Notes: generated from the sequence alone by a model not told the origin. A stretch of 64,000 bases of DNA from Pikeienuella litoralis (GCF_037646705.1 NZ_JBBHER010000009.1:81008-145007); one strand, 5' to 3'. Positions 44,281 through 53,593 are shown, counted from the stretch's first letter. A program made the numbers and translations.

Positions 44281-46179
44281 TCATCCGCGCCGCGGCGCGG
44301 CGCGGCGGCCGCCTTCGCCGTCGCGGTCGCGGCGGGTGCGATTGCGCGGGTTCTCCTCGAACAACTCGGCGAGTTGCTCGGTCATCGCGCCGGCCAGCTG
44401 TTCGACATCGGTGATCGTCACCGCGCGCTGATAATAGCGCGTCACGTCATGACCGATGCCGATCGCGAGCAACTCCACCGCCTTGCGCCGCTCGATCATC
44501 GCGATCACGTCGCGAAGGTGGCGCTCGAGATAGTTGGAGGGGTTCACGCTGAGCGTCGAATCGTCCACCGGCGCGCCATCCGAGATCACCATCATGATCC
44601 GCCGCTGCTCCGGCCGCGCGAGAAGCCGGCGATGCGCCCATTCCAGCGCCTCGCCGTCGATATTCTCCTTCAGCAGCCCTTCGCGCATCATCAGCCCGAG
44701 ATTGTTGCGCGCGCGCCGCCATGGCGCGTCGGCGGACTTGAAGATGATATGGCGGAGATCGTTCAGCCGGCCCGGCGAGGCGGGGCGCCCGGCCTTCAGC
44801 CAATCCTCGCGCGCCTGACCGCCCTTCCAGGCGCGGGTGGTGAAGCCGAGGATCTCCACCTTCACCTGGCAGCGCTCCAGCGTCCGCGCCAGCACATCGG
44901 CGGAAATCGCGGCGATGGAGATCGGCCGGCCCCGCATCGAGCCGGAATTGTCGATCAGCAGCGTGACGACCGTGTCCTTGAACTCGGTCTCCGTCTCCTC
45001 CTTGAAGCTGAGCGGCGTCGTCGGGTTGGTCACGACCCGCGCGAGGCGCCCGGCGTCGAGCACGCCTTCCTCCAGGTCGAACACCCAGGAGCGGTTCTGC
45101 TGCGCCTGCAACCGGCGCTGAAGCTTGTTCGCGAGGCGGCTGACGGCGCCTTTCAGCGGCTCCAGCTGCTTGTCGAGATAGGAGCGGAGGCGCTCCAGCT
45201 CGGGCTGGTCGCAGAGCTCTTCGGCGGTGATCTCTTCGTCATGGGCGCGCGTGTAGATCTTGTAATCGCGGCTCGCCTCGCTGTCGGGGGCTTGCGGCGG
45301 GGTGTCGGGCGGCGCGCCCTCGTCCTCGGCCGGCGCGTCGCTCTCCTCGCCATCGGCGTCGTCAAGCTGCGCTTCGACTTCGGCGCGCTGGGTCTCGGCG
45401 CTCTCGCTGTCCTCGGGCGCGACGTCGTCGGAGGCCTGATCGTCGCCGCCCTCTTCGTCGCCGCCTTCGGAGTCCTCCTCCTGGGGCGCGTCCTCGCCCT
45501 CTTCGGATTCTTCGGCGGGGCCGTCCGGATCTTCGCCGAGCTGATCGCCGTAGCCGAGATCCTCGATCACCTTCCAGGCGCGGCGCGCGAACGCGGTCTG
45601 ATCGTCGAGCGCGTCGGCCAGCTCGGACATCGCCGGCCCGGCGTTCCCCTCCAGATGATCGCGCCAGAGGTCGAGCACGTTGGCGAGGCCCGGCGGCGCG
45701 GCGCGGCTGGTGGCGGCGCTGCGCAGCATCATCGCGGCGGCGTCGGCCAGCGGCGCGTCGGCCATGGTCTTGATGTCGCCGAGGCCGCGATTGGCGGCGT
45801 CTTCCGCGAGCCGCGCGTCGAGATTGTCGCCGACGCCCGGCATCGCGCGCGCGCCGAGCGCCTCGCAGCGTGCGGTCTCCATCGCATCGTACAGGCCGCG
45901 CGCCATCTCCCCCTGCGGGGTGTAGCGATCATGGATGTCGGGGTTGTGAAACCGCATCCGAAGCGCCGAAGCGTCCGCCGCGCCCCGCGCCAGCATCACC
46001 TCCCGCCGGGTCATCCGCCGGGAGACCTGCGGCAGGCGCAGCATGTCGTTGGCCATCCCCGACGGGTCCAGCGAATAGGAGACCGTCAGCTCCGGCTGAT
46101 TCGCCAGCGCGCGCGTCGCATCCCCGAGCGCCCTCTTGAAGGGCTCGGCGGGGTTGTCGGTCTTGCGGCTGTCCGCCAT
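44281..46179 (-). CDS. cobT: Aerobic cobaltochelatase subunit CobT
   Basis: This 632-residue protein works with CobS as the chaperone-like part of the CobNST chelatase that inserts cobalt into hydrogenobyrinate a,c-diamide. The N-terminal domain is followed by a very acidic stretch (roughly residues 215-310, rich in Glu/Asp/Ser). A C-terminal von Willebrand A domain has the MIDAS motif DNSGSMRG. Length and layout are typical for CobT. It follows cobS by two bases. CobN is not in the window. Confidence 0.96.
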   Translation of the reverse strand: MADSRKTDNPAEPFKRALGDATRALANQPELTVSYSLDPSGMANDMLRLPQVSRRMTRREVMLARGAADASALRMRFHNPDIHDRYTPQGEMARGLYDAMETARCEALGARAMPGVGDNLDARLAEDAANRGLGDIKTMADAPLADAAAMMLRSAATSRAAPPGLANVLDLWRDHLEGNAGPAMSELADALDDQTAFARRAWKVIEDLGYGDQLGEDPDGPAEESEEGEDAPQEEDSEGGDEEGGDDQASDDVAPEDSESAETQRAEVEAQLDDADGEESDAPAEDEGAPPDTPPQAPDSEASRDYKIYTRAHDEEITAEELCDQPELERLRSYLDKQLEPLKGAVSRLANKLQRRLQAQQNRSWVFDLEEGVLDAGRLARVVTNPTTPLSFKEETETEFKDTVVTLLIDNSGSMRGRPISIAAISADVLARTLERCQVKVEILGFTTRAWKGGQAREDWLKAGRPASPGRLNDLRHIIFKSADAPWRRARNNLGLMMREGLLKENIDGEALEWAHRRLLARPEQRRIMMVISDGAPVDDSTLSVNPSNYLERHLRDVIAMIERRKAVELLAIGIGHDVTRYYQRAVTITDVEQLAGAMTEQLAELFEENPRNRTRRDRDGEGGRRAAPRRG

Positions 46180-46181
46180 CT

Positions 46182-47156
46182 CTAGCCGAGCGAGACGGAG
46201 GCTGCGCTTTCGGGCAGCTCTTCGCCAAAGCAGCGCTGATAGAATTCAGCCACCGTCTGGCGCTCCAGCTCGTCGCATTTGTTGAGAAAGCTGACGCGGA
46301 ACGCGAAGCCGATATCGTGGAAGATCGCGGCGTTGTCGGCCCATGCGATCACGGTCCGCGGGCTCATCACCGTCGACAGGTCGCCGTTCATGAACGCGCT
46401 GCGGGTGAGGTCCGCGACCGTCACCATGCGCGAGATCACCTTCTCGTCGGTCGTCGGGCACTTGGCGTGGACGATGGCCACTTCCTGATCGTGCGGCAGA
46501 TAGTTCAGCGTGGTGACCAGCGACCAACGGTCCATCTGGCCCTGATTGATCTGCTGCGTGCCGTGGTAGAGCCCGGTCGTGTCGCCGAGGCCGACGGTGT
46601 TCGCGGTCGCGAAAATCCGGAACGAGGGGTGCGGATGGATCACCTCGTTCTGATCGAGCAGCGTCAGCTTGCCGTCCACCTCCAGCACCCGCTGGATCAC
46701 GAACATCACGTCGGGGCGCCCCGCGTCATATTCGTCGAAGACGATCGCGGTGGCGTTGCGCAGCGCCCAGGGCAGGATGCCCTCCTGAAACTCGGTCACC
46801 TGCTTGCCGTCCACGAGCTTGATCGCGTCCTTGCCGATCAGGTCGATGCGGCTGATATGGCTGTCGAGGTTGACGCGCACGCAGGGCCAGTTCAGCCGCG
46901 CGGCGACCTGCTCGATATGGGTCGATTTGCCGGTGCCGTGATAGCCCTGGATCATCACCCGCCGATTGAAGGCGAACCCGGCGAGGATGGCCAGCGTCGT
47001 GTCGCGGTCGAACACGTAGTTCGGGTCGAGATCGGGCACCCGCTCGGTGCGCTGGGAAAAGCCCTTCACAGGCATTTTCGCGTCGAAACCGAAGACCTTC
47101 TGGACGTCGATCTCGGTGTTCGGCGTACTCGCCATCTTGGCCCCGCCATCCGCCAT
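46182..47156 (-). CDS. cobS: Aerobic cobaltochelatase subunit CobS
   Basis: This 324-residue AAA+ ATPase drives CobN together with CobT. Walker A is GYHGTGKST (residues 71-79), Walker B lies in AIVFDEYDAG, and a sensor Asn is in IFATANTVGLGD. The start at 47156 is preferred because AAGGA lies seven bases upstream; an in-frame ATG at 47171 lacks a good site. It is first in the cobS-cobT-ribE direction of transcription. Confidence 0.96.
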   Translation of the reverse strand: MADGGAKMASTPNTEIDVQKVFGFDAKMPVKGFSQRTERVPDLDPNYVFDRDTTLAILAGFAFNRRVMIQGYHGTGKSTHIEQVAARLNWPCVRVNLDSHISRIDLIGKDAIKLVDGKQVTEFQEGILPWALRNATAIVFDEYDAGRPDVMFVIQRVLEVDGKLTLLDQNEVIHPHPSFRIFATANTVGLGDTTGLYHGTQQINQGQMDRWSLVTTLNYLPHDQEVAIVHAKCPTTDEKVISRMVTVADLTRSAFMNGDLSTVMSPRTVIAWADNAAIFHDIGFAFRVSFLNKCDELERQTVAEFYQRCFGEELPESAASVSLG

Positions 47157-47284
47157 GTGGGATTCCTTCATTCCGTTTTGTCCGAGCGTGTGCGCCCGCG
47201 CATGATATCCTGATCGTCTTTAAGGGCGGCGCGGAGGCGGCGCAAGCCGCGCGGGCGGCGAGACGAGAATGTGCGACGCCGACG

Positions 47285-47950
47285 TCAGCGGAAGCTGCGC
47301 GAGCTCTTGATCTGCTCCCAGGCCCAGACCACGTCGCGGAGCCGATCCTCATCCTCGCGCGCGCCGCCCTTCATGTCCGGGTGCAGATCCTTGACCAGCG
47401 AGCGATATCGCTTGCGGATCTCGGCTTTCGGCGTTTCCGGCGCGCAGCCGAGAATGTCGAGCGCGCTCTGCTCGTTCTTCGGCAGCAGGCGGCTGCGGCG
47501 GCGTTTGGCCTCGGCCGCGCCGCCGGGGTTGATCGTCGCGTTCTCGCCCAGAACCTCCAGCGGATCCCGGAAGCCCCAGCGCGCCCATGCGCGCCCGTCC
47601 GTGTGGCCGGGGGCGCCGTCGGGGCGAATCGGTTTCTGGCCGAGCCGCCATGTCGGCCGCTCCCAGGCGAATTCCGCGCGGCGCTGGGCATCCAGCTCCG
47701 CCTCGGTCCAGCCGTCGAAATAGTTCCACGCCTTGTTGTAGTCGCGGATATGACCTTCGCAGAACCAGCGGAACTCGTTCAGCTCCTCGCGCGATTTCGG
47801 CGCCCGGAACAGCCCCGGATTGGCGCAGCCGGACCACTCGCATTTTCGCGCCTCGGAGGCGATCTCTCCGCTCCGCCCGCGGCTGCGCGCGCGGCGCCGC
47901 TTGTCGGCGGTGACGGAGATGTCGTAGTTGAGCGGCGATCGGGCGTGCAT
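47285..47950 (-). CDS. DnaJ domain-containing protein
   Basis: This 221-residue protein carries its J domain at the C-terminus (about 155-215): SALDILGCAPETPKAEIRKR followed by YRSLVKDLHPDMKGG, with the HPD tripeptide that stimulates DnaK. The N-terminal part contains CEWSGCANPGLFRAP and FRWFCEGHIRDYNKAW, with Cys and His that could bind a metal. This N-terminal layout is common in alphaproteobacterial J proteins with no known client. It lies 128 bases upstream of cobS and is divergent from the BolA gene. Confidence 0.92.
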   Translation of the reverse strand: MHARSPLNYDISVTADKRRRARSRGRSGEIASEARKCEWSGCANPGLFRAPKSREELNEFRWFCEGHIRDYNKAWNYFDGWTEAELDAQRRAEFAWERPTWRLGQKPIRPDGAPGHTDGRAWARWGFRDPLEVLGENATINPGGAAEAKRRRSRLLPKNEQSALDILGCAPETPKAEIRKRYRSLVKDLHPDMKGGAREDEDRLRDVVWAWEQIKSSRSFR

Positions 47951-48051
47951 CGTATCCTCTGAGGCGCGAGTCGGCCCGGCAGTTTAGCCAACCCGGCGGC
48001 GGGGCCAACCATGATGCGCGAAAAAGCCGCGCGGGAACGGGAGAAGTTGCG

Positions 48052-48309
48052 ATGAGCGTGGCGGCGACGATCGAGACGAAACTGAAAGAGAGCTTCGCGC
48101 CGGAGGCGCTGGAGGTGATCGACGAGAGCGAGAACCACCGCGGCCACGCCGGCTGGCGCGATGGCGGAGAGACGCATTTTCGCGTCAGGATGCGGGCGGC
48201 GGCCTTTGACGGGATGAGCCGGGTCGAGCGGAGCCGCGCGGTTCACGCGGCGCTGGCGGAGGAGTTGGCCGGGAGGGTTCACGCGTTGACGCTGGATCTT
48301 TCGGCCTGA
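48052..48309 (+). CDS. BolA family protein
   Basis: This 85-residue protein has the BolA fold pattern: a first helix ending LKESFAPEALEVIDES, the central ENHRGHAGWRDGGETHFRVRM with the family His, and a final helix-strand FDGMSRVERSRAVHAALAEEL. BolA proteins act with monothiol glutaredoxins in iron-sulfur cluster handling, and some bind DNA. GGGAGA precedes the ATG. It is divergent from the DnaJ-domain gene. Confidence 0.95.
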   Translation: MSVAATIETKLKESFAPEALEVIDESENHRGHAGWRDGGETHFRVRMRAAAFDGMSRVERSRAVHAALAEELAGRVHALTLDLSA

Positions 48310-48494
48310 CCCGGGCGCGCGCCCGAATCGCGCAGGGCGCGCTTTGCGCGGCGCTGCTGGTCCCGCCGCTTTGCGGCTGCGTCGCGACCACCGTGGCGGG
48401 CGCCGCGGTCGATGTGACGACCACCGTCGTCGGCGGCGCGGTCGATCTGACGGTGGGCGCCGCCGATACGGTGGCGGACGCCGCCGCCGATTGA
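48306..48494 (+). CDS. Possible small lipoprotein with non-standard start
   Basis: The frame ending at 48494 reads as a signal peptide with a lipobox (VPPLCGC) followed by a Val/Thr/Ala/Asp-rich tail, VATTVAGAAVDVTTTVVGGA and on. Similar small alphaproteobacterial lipoproteins exist as I recall them. No ATG, GTG or TTG lies in frame between the last upstream stop (48207) and the lipobox, so the start would be the CTG at 48306, overlapping the BolA stop. It may be expressed by coupling to bolA, be a decayed gene, or contain a sequencing error. Confidence 0.4.
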   Translation: MTRARARIAQGALCAALLVPPLCGCVATTVAGAAVDVTTTVVGGAVDLTVGAADTVADAAAD

Positions 48495-48507
48495 GCCCGG
48501 GAGGGGC

Positions 48508-50286
48508 TCAGCTCTTCGGCGCCAGCCTCAACCCGAGGTCGCGAAGCTGCTCGTTCGTCGCTTCCGACGGCGCGCCCATCATCAGATCCTCGGCGCGCTG
48601 GTTCATCGGGAACATGATGACCTCGCGGATGTTCTCCGCGTCCGCCAGCAGCATCACCATCCGGTCGATCCCCGGCGCGATGCCGCCGTGGGGCGGGGCG
48701 CCGTAGCGGAACGCGTCCAGCATGCCGCCGAAATTCGCGTCCACGAACGCCTTGTCGTGGCCGACGATCTCGAAGGCCTTGTACATGATCTCCGGCTTGT
48801 GGTTCCGGATCGCGCCGGAAGAAAGCTCCACGCCGTTGCAAACGATGTCGTACTGGTAGCCGAGCACGTCGAGCGGGTCGCCGCTCTCCAGCGCCTCCAG
48901 CCCGCCCTGCGGCATCGAGAACGGGTTGTGGGAGAAGTCGAGCGCGCCGGTCTCCGGGTCCTTCTCATACATCGGGAAATCGACGACCCAGCAGAAATCG
49001 AACCGATCCTTCGCGGTGAGGCCAAGCTCCTCGCCGATCACGTTCCGCGCCTTGCCGGCCACGTCGACGAATTTCTCGGGCTGGCCGGCGAGGAAGAAGG
49101 CCGCGTCGCCGGATTTCAGATCAAGCTGGGCGCGGATCGCCTCTGAGCGCTCCGGGCCGATGTTCTTCGCGAGCGGGCCGGCCGCCTCGACGCCGCCGTC
49201 GGCGTCCCGCCAGAAGATATAGCCCATCCCCGGCAGGCCCTCTTTCTGCGCCCAGGAGTTCATCCTGTCGCAGAACTTGCGGCTGCCGCCGGAAGGCGCC
49301 GGGATCGCGCGGATTTCGGTTCCGGGCGTCTCCAGCATGTTGGCGAAGATCTTGAAGCCGGAGCCCGCGAAATGTTCGCTCACCACCTGCATCTCGATCG
49401 GGTTGCGGAGATCGGGCTTGTCGGAGCCGTATTTCAGCATCGCCTCGCGGTAGGGGATGCGCGGGAACTCGGGGGTGACGGGCCGGCCGCCGCCGAACTC
49501 CTCGAAGACGCCGCGCATCAGCGGCTCGATCGCCTGGAAGACGTCCTCCTGCTCGACGAAGCTCATCTCCATGTCGAGCTGGTAGAACTCGCCGGGGGAG
49601 CGGTCGGCGCGGGGGTCCTCGTCGCGAAAGCAGGGCGCGATCTGGAAATAGCGGTCGAAGCCCGCGACCATGATCAGCTGCTTGAACTGCTGCGGGGCCT
49701 GCGGCAGGGCGTAGAACTTGCCGGGGTGAAGGCGGGACGGCACCAGAAAGTCGCGCGCGCCCTCGGGGCTGGACGCGGTCAGGATCGGCGTCTGGAACTC
49801 CATGAAGCCGAGATCGGTCATCCGCCGGCGGATCGAGGAGATCACCTTCGAGCGCAGAACGATGTTCTGGTGCAGCTTTTCGCGCCGCAGATCGAGGAAG
49901 CGGTATTTGAGCCGGGTCTCCTCCGGGTAGTCCAGCTCGCCGAAGACCGGCAGCGGCAGCTCTTCGGCCGCGCCGAGGACCTCGATTTCGCGGATGAAGA
50001 CCTCGATCTCGCCGGTCGGCAGCTTCGGGTTCACCAGATCGGCGTCGCGCGCCTTCACGAGGCCGTCGATGCGCACGACCCATTCGGCGCGGACCTTCTC
50101 CACATCGGCGAAGGCCGGGCTGTCGCTGTCGGCGATCAGCTGCGTGACGCCGTAATGATCTCGGAGATCGATGAACAGTACGCCGCCGTGATCGCGCACC
50201 CGGTGGACCCAGCCGGAAAGCCGGACGGCGTCGCCGACATTGGCGGCGCGAAGATCGGCGCAAGTGTGGCTGCGATAGGCGTGCAT
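48508..50286 (-). CDS. aspS: Aspartyl-tRNA synthetase
   Basis: This class II synthetase of 592 residues charges tRNA with aspartate. The N-terminal OB-fold anticodon-binding domain (RLSGWVHRVRDHGGVLFIDL) is followed by the catalytic core: motif 2 in CFRDEDPRADRSPGEFYQLD, the bacterial GAD insertion, and motif 3 in GGIAPGIDRMVML. Length fits bacterial AspRS. The ATG at 50286 has GGGAGAGA upstream. I cannot tell whether it also serves tRNA-Asn. Confidence 0.98.
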   Translation of the reverse strand: MHAYRSHTCADLRAANVGDAVRLSGWVHRVRDHGGVLFIDLRDHYGVTQLIADSDSPAFADVEKVRAEWVVRIDGLVKARDADLVNPKLPTGEIEVFIREIEVLGAAEELPLPVFGELDYPEETRLKYRFLDLRREKLHQNIVLRSKVISSIRRRMTDLGFMEFQTPILTASSPEGARDFLVPSRLHPGKFYALPQAPQQFKQLIMVAGFDRYFQIAPCFRDEDPRADRSPGEFYQLDMEMSFVEQEDVFQAIEPLMRGVFEEFGGGRPVTPEFPRIPYREAMLKYGSDKPDLRNPIEMQVVSEHFAGSGFKIFANMLETPGTEIRAIPAPSGGSRKFCDRMNSWAQKEGLPGMGYIFWRDADGGVEAAGPLAKNIGPERSEAIRAQLDLKSGDAAFFLAGQPEKFVDVAGKARNVIGEELGLTAKDRFDFCWVVDFPMYEKDPETGALDFSHNPFSMPQGGLEALESGDPLDVLGYQYDIVCNGVELSSGAIRNHKPEIMYKAFEIVGHDKAFVDANFGGMLDAFRYGAPPHGGIAPGIDRMVMLLADAENIREVIMFPMNQRAEDLMMGAPSEATNEQLRDLGLRLAPKS

Positions 50287-50352
50287 GGGGTCTCTCCCGA
50301 CGGGCTGGTCGGGCCGGATACACAATGCGGACCGTCCCATGTCAAGCCGCCC

Positions 50353-51021
50353 TCAGGGCGCGGCGCCGATCGCGCCGTGGTAGAAATAGACGCCGAGTCC
50401 GGCGGTGAAGATGATCCAGCCCGCCAGCGTGTGAAGAACCAGCGCCAGCCCGAACGCGCCCCGCCGGATATAGGCCCACCCCATGATCGCGCCGCCGAAG
50501 CCGGTCATCGCGATCGCGACCCAGTTCGCGAAGAAGAGATGGGCGAGCGCGAAGACCGCCCCGTTCATCGCGACCGCCGCCGCGCGATTGGGGAAGAGCG
50601 CGCCGTAGCGCTCAAAGAAAAGCGCGCGAAAGACGAGCTCTTGCGGCAATGCCGAGAGGATCGGGTAGAGCAGGAGGATCATGAGCCAGAGGTCGGGCCG
50701 GCTCAGGGGCAGGGCGAACAGCCGGTCGGGCCGGAGGGCCAGGGTCAGCGCCAGCGCCGCCGCCGCCGTGACCAGGGCGAAGCCGAGGATCAGGCGCCAT
50801 TCGCCGAAAACGGGCCCGCGCAGCAGCGCGCGCCAGCGCCAGCCCGGCGTGACGGCGAGCAGCCCGCAGCCGATGAGCGTAAAACCGATCAGCGCCGGGA
50901 AAAGCGGAAAACGCCCGAAGGCGGCCGCCGCCGCGAGCGGCGCGCCGACGAACAGACAGATGAACTCCGCCCAGAGGCGCGCGCGGGGCGGGGCGGTGTC
51001 GATGGGGGCGGATGCGGGCAT
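50353..51021 (-). CDS. CPBP family intramembrane metalloprotease-like protein
   Basis: This 222-residue protein has several membrane helices (for example FIGFTLIGCGLLAVT and LWLMILLLYPILSA). CPBP/CAAX protease motif 1 reads PQELVFRALFFERYG, so the first of the usual two Glu residues is Gln. Motif 2 is FALAHLFFAN with the His, and a later His is in VLHTLAGW. Family members are proteases or protease-like bacteriocin-immunity proteins. The Gln leaves activity in doubt. It lies 66 bases upstream of aspS on the same strand. Confidence 0.87.
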   Translation of the reverse strand: MPASAPIDTAPPRARLWAEFICLFVGAPLAAAAAFGRFPLFPALIGFTLIGCGLLAVTPGWRWRALLRGPVFGEWRLILGFALVTAAAALALTLALRPDRLFALPLSRPDLWLMILLLYPILSALPQELVFRALFFERYGALFPNRAAAVAMNGAVFALAHLFFANWVAIAMTGFGGAIMGWAYIRRGAFGLALVLHTLAGWIIFTAGLGVYFYHGAIGAAP

Positions 51022-51068
51022 CAAACGCGTGCGGCGCGGAGGGCGCGCCCCCCCGCGCCGCGGCCTCG

Positions 51069-51704
51069 TCAGCCTTGAGTGATCGGCGTGATGATCAGCT
51101 CGACCCGCCGGTTCCGCGCCCGGCCGGCCTCCGTCGCGTTCGTCGCGATCGGCTGGCTCGCGCCCTGACCGTAGGCGACCACGCGGGCGGGGAGAACGCC
51201 GCGGGCGGTGAGGAATCGGGCGACATTGTCGGCGCGGCGCTGGCTCAGGGCCTGATTGTAGCTGGCGGCGCCGGTGCTGTCGGTGTGGCCGATGACGTCG
51301 ATCAGGCTGCTTTCATATTTCGTGAGCGTGTCGGCCACGCGCGAAAGCGGCTCATAGAACTGCGGCTGGATATCGTCCCGGTCGAAGCCGAAGGTGACCT
51401 CCGAGGGGAGATTGACCAGAAGCTCGGCGCCGGTGTTGGTCACGGTCGCGCCGGTGCCTTCGAGGTTGCGCTCGAGATCGCGTTGCTGCTGGCCGAGATA
51501 ATTGCCGAGGCCCGCGCCGGCGATCGCGCCGACGCCGGCGCCGATCAGCGCGCCCTTGCGGTTGCCGATCAGCGCGCCCGTCAGCGCGCCGACGCCGGCG
51601 CCGAGCGCCACGCCCGCGCCCACGCTCCGCGTATTGTCCGGATCGTTCGCGCAAGCGGCGATCAGTCCTGTCAGCGCCAGCGCGCATGCGGTCTTTCTAA
51701 CCAT
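51069..51704 (-). CDS. OmpA family lipoprotein
   Basis: This 211-residue outer-membrane lipoprotein has a signal peptide with lipobox LIAAC, then a glycine-zipper region (GVALGAGVGALTGALIGNRKG and a further GAGVGAIAGAGLGNY). The C-terminal OmpA domain binds peptidoglycan, with VIGHTDSTGAASYNQALSQR and RADNVARFLTARGV. This is the YiaD-like layout. The ATG at 51704 is preceded by AAGGAG. It is divergent from rnd. Confidence 0.94.
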   Translation of the reverse strand: MVRKTACALALTGLIAACANDPDNTRSVGAGVALGAGVGALTGALIGNRKGALIGAGVGAIAGAGLGNYLGQQQRDLERNLEGTGATVTNTGAELLVNLPSEVTFGFDRDDIQPQFYEPLSRVADTLTKYESSLIDVIGHTDSTGAASYNQALSQRRADNVARFLTARGVLPARVVAYGQGASQPIATNATEAGRARNRRVELIITPITQG

Positions 51705-51961
51705 GATATACTCCTTTAGCCGTCGCCGGTTCGGCGCGGCCTGTTCATCCCCCAGCATATACGAAGGCGCAACGGCGTTACGACGGAAAAGTTTCGGGCG
51801 CGGCGAAACCGCCTCGCGGGCGCCGAGCGAATCCGCGCCCGGTGGGGGAAACTCACCCGCCGGGGCGGCCCGCCTTCGGTTTTCCGTCTGGTGTCGTATA
51901 CATGCGGCCAATTCGCCCCTAGATATGACGCGCGAGCCAATATGCGGATGAAAACCTGACA

Positions 51962-53134
51962 ATGACGACAGATTACAGACTGGTCGTGGCGCAACCCGAA
52001 CTTGAAGCGGTGTGCCGGGAGATGGCCGAAGCGCCTTATGTGACGATCGACACCGAGTTCATACGGGAGCGGACCTATTGGCCGCAGCTCTGCCTCGTGC
52101 AGGTCGCGCGCCCTCTCGACGCGGACGGCGCGGAGAACGCGGTTCTGATCGATCCGATGGCGGGGCTCGACCTCACGCCGCTCTTCGATCTGGCGCGCAA
52201 CCCCGATGTGCTGAAGGTGTTTCACGCCGCGCGCCAGGATGTGGAGATTTTCGTTCATCTGATGGACGAGGTTCCGTCTCCGATTTTCGACACCCAGATC
52301 GCGGCGATGGTCTGCGGTTTCGGCGACCAGGCCGGATACGAGACTCTGGTGCGCAGCATCGCGGGCGTCACGCTCGACAAGACCTCGCGGTTCACCGACT
52401 GGGGCCGCAGGCCGCTCAGCGAAAAACAGCTCGCCTACGCCGCCGGCGACGTGACCCACCTTCGGGCGATCTACGAGAAGCTCTCGGCCCGGCTGGAGGA
52501 GACGGGGCGGATGAGCTGGGTCGCGTCGGAGCTGGAGGCGCTCCGCGCGAAAGAGACCTATGTCGTCGAGCCGGACGACGCCTGGCTCCGGCTGAAAACC
52601 CGCTCCACCGACCCGCGGTTTCTCGGCGTCGCCCGCGCGCTCGCCCGCTGGCGCGAGGAGACGGCGCGGAGCCGCGACCAACCGCGCGGCCGCATCCTGA
52701 AGGACGAGGCGATCCTGGAGATTTCCGCGACCCGGCCGTCTAGCCGAGAGAGGCTGCTGACCAGCCGCGCCCTGCAACGGGAGGGCCGCAAGCCCGAAGT
52801 GCTGGATGAGATTCTGGCCGCGGTCGCGCAGGGGCTCGCCGATCCGCCGAAAGCGCCGCCGGCGCCGCCGCGGAAGAAACAGAACGCAGGCGGTCAGGCG
52901 CTCGTCGAGCTGCTGCGGGTTCTCCTGAAGGCCAAGGCGGAAGAGCTTGGCGTCGCGCAGCGGCTGATCGCGTCCAGCGCCGATCTCGATGTGCTCGCGC
53001 ATGAGGACGAGCCGGACATAAAAACGCTGACCGGCTGGCGGCGAGAGGCGTTCGGCGAGGACGCGCTGCGGCTCAAGCGCGGTGAAATCGCCCTGTCCGC
53101 CGGCCGGCAGGGCGTGAAGATCGTGACGGTCTGA
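51962..53134 (+). CDS. rnd: Ribonuclease D
   Basis: This 390-residue 3'-5' exonuclease trims tRNA precursors. The DEDDy catalytic residues are visible: exo I TIDTEFIRERTYWP, exo II VFHAARQDVEIF, and exo III YAAGDVTHL. An HRDC domain follows (about 215-290, LARWREETARSRDQPRGRIL). Length matches RNase D. The start at 51962 has no strong ribosome-binding site, but the conserved N-terminus follows at once. Confidence 0.96.
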   Translation: MTTDYRLVVAQPELEAVCREMAEAPYVTIDTEFIRERTYWPQLCLVQVARPLDADGAENAVLIDPMAGLDLTPLFDLARNPDVLKVFHAARQDVEIFVHLMDEVPSPIFDTQIAAMVCGFGDQAGYETLVRSIAGVTLDKTSRFTDWGRRPLSEKQLAYAAGDVTHLRAIYEKLSARLEETGRMSWVASELEALRAKETYVVEPDDAWLRLKTRSTDPRFLGVARALARWREETARSRDQPRGRILKDEAILEISATRPSSRERLLTSRALQREGRKPEVLDEILAAVAQGLADPPKAPPAPPRKKQNAGGQALVELLRVLLKAKAEELGVAQRLIASSADLDVLAHEDEPDIKTLTGWRREAFGEDALRLKRGEIALSAGRQGVKIVTV

Positions 53135-53140
53135 GTCGGC

Positions 53141-53593
53141 TCAGAACCGCCCTTCGACCGAATCGCGCGCCGACCAGACGCGAACGCCGCGCGCGCCGCG
53201 CAGCATCTCGACCGGCAGGCTGTAATCGCCGCGCATCTGGCGCGCCGTCAGAGGCGCGTCGGCGAACGCCGCCGGATCATCCGGCGGGCGGACGAGAAAG
53301 TCGAATTCGTAGAACCCGTCGGCGGCGGGCCGGCCGCCGTAGCGGATCTTGAGCTCCGGCTGATAATACCCGGCGCCGGGCGCGATGGCGTAAGCGGTGA
53401 GCATGTAGCCGTCATAGAGGCGCCCGAGCTCCAGCGTCTCGATCCGGTCGACCGGTACTTTCGGCGGAATCTTCGCCAGCGCCTCCGCGCGCGCTTTCTC
53501 CTCGTCGAATATTGGTCCCTCGGGAAGCACTGAGCAGCCGGCGAGAAGCGCGGCTCCGACCATCGCCACTACGGATAAAACAAACCTCTTCAT
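53141..53593 (-). CDS. Lipoprotein of unknown function
   Basis: This 150-residue protein has a signal peptide and lipobox LLAGC (residues 17-21; FVLSVVAMVGAALLAGCS), so it is a predicted lipoprotein. The mature part has no family I recognise; segments such as GRLYDGYMLTAYAIAPGAGYY and DGFYEFDFLVRPPDD suggest a small beta-rich domain. The ATG at 53593 has GAGTGAGG upstream, and an earlier in-frame start at 53719 lacks the signal peptide context. It is convergent with rnd and divergent from sufE. Confidence 0.8.
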   Translation of the reverse strand: MKRFVLSVVAMVGAALLAGCSVLPEGPIFDEEKARAEALAKIPPKVPVDRIETLELGRLYDGYMLTAYAIAPGAGYYQPELKIRYGGRPAADGFYEFDFLVRPPDDPAAFADAPLTARQMRGDYSLPVEMLRGARGVRVWSARDSVEGRF

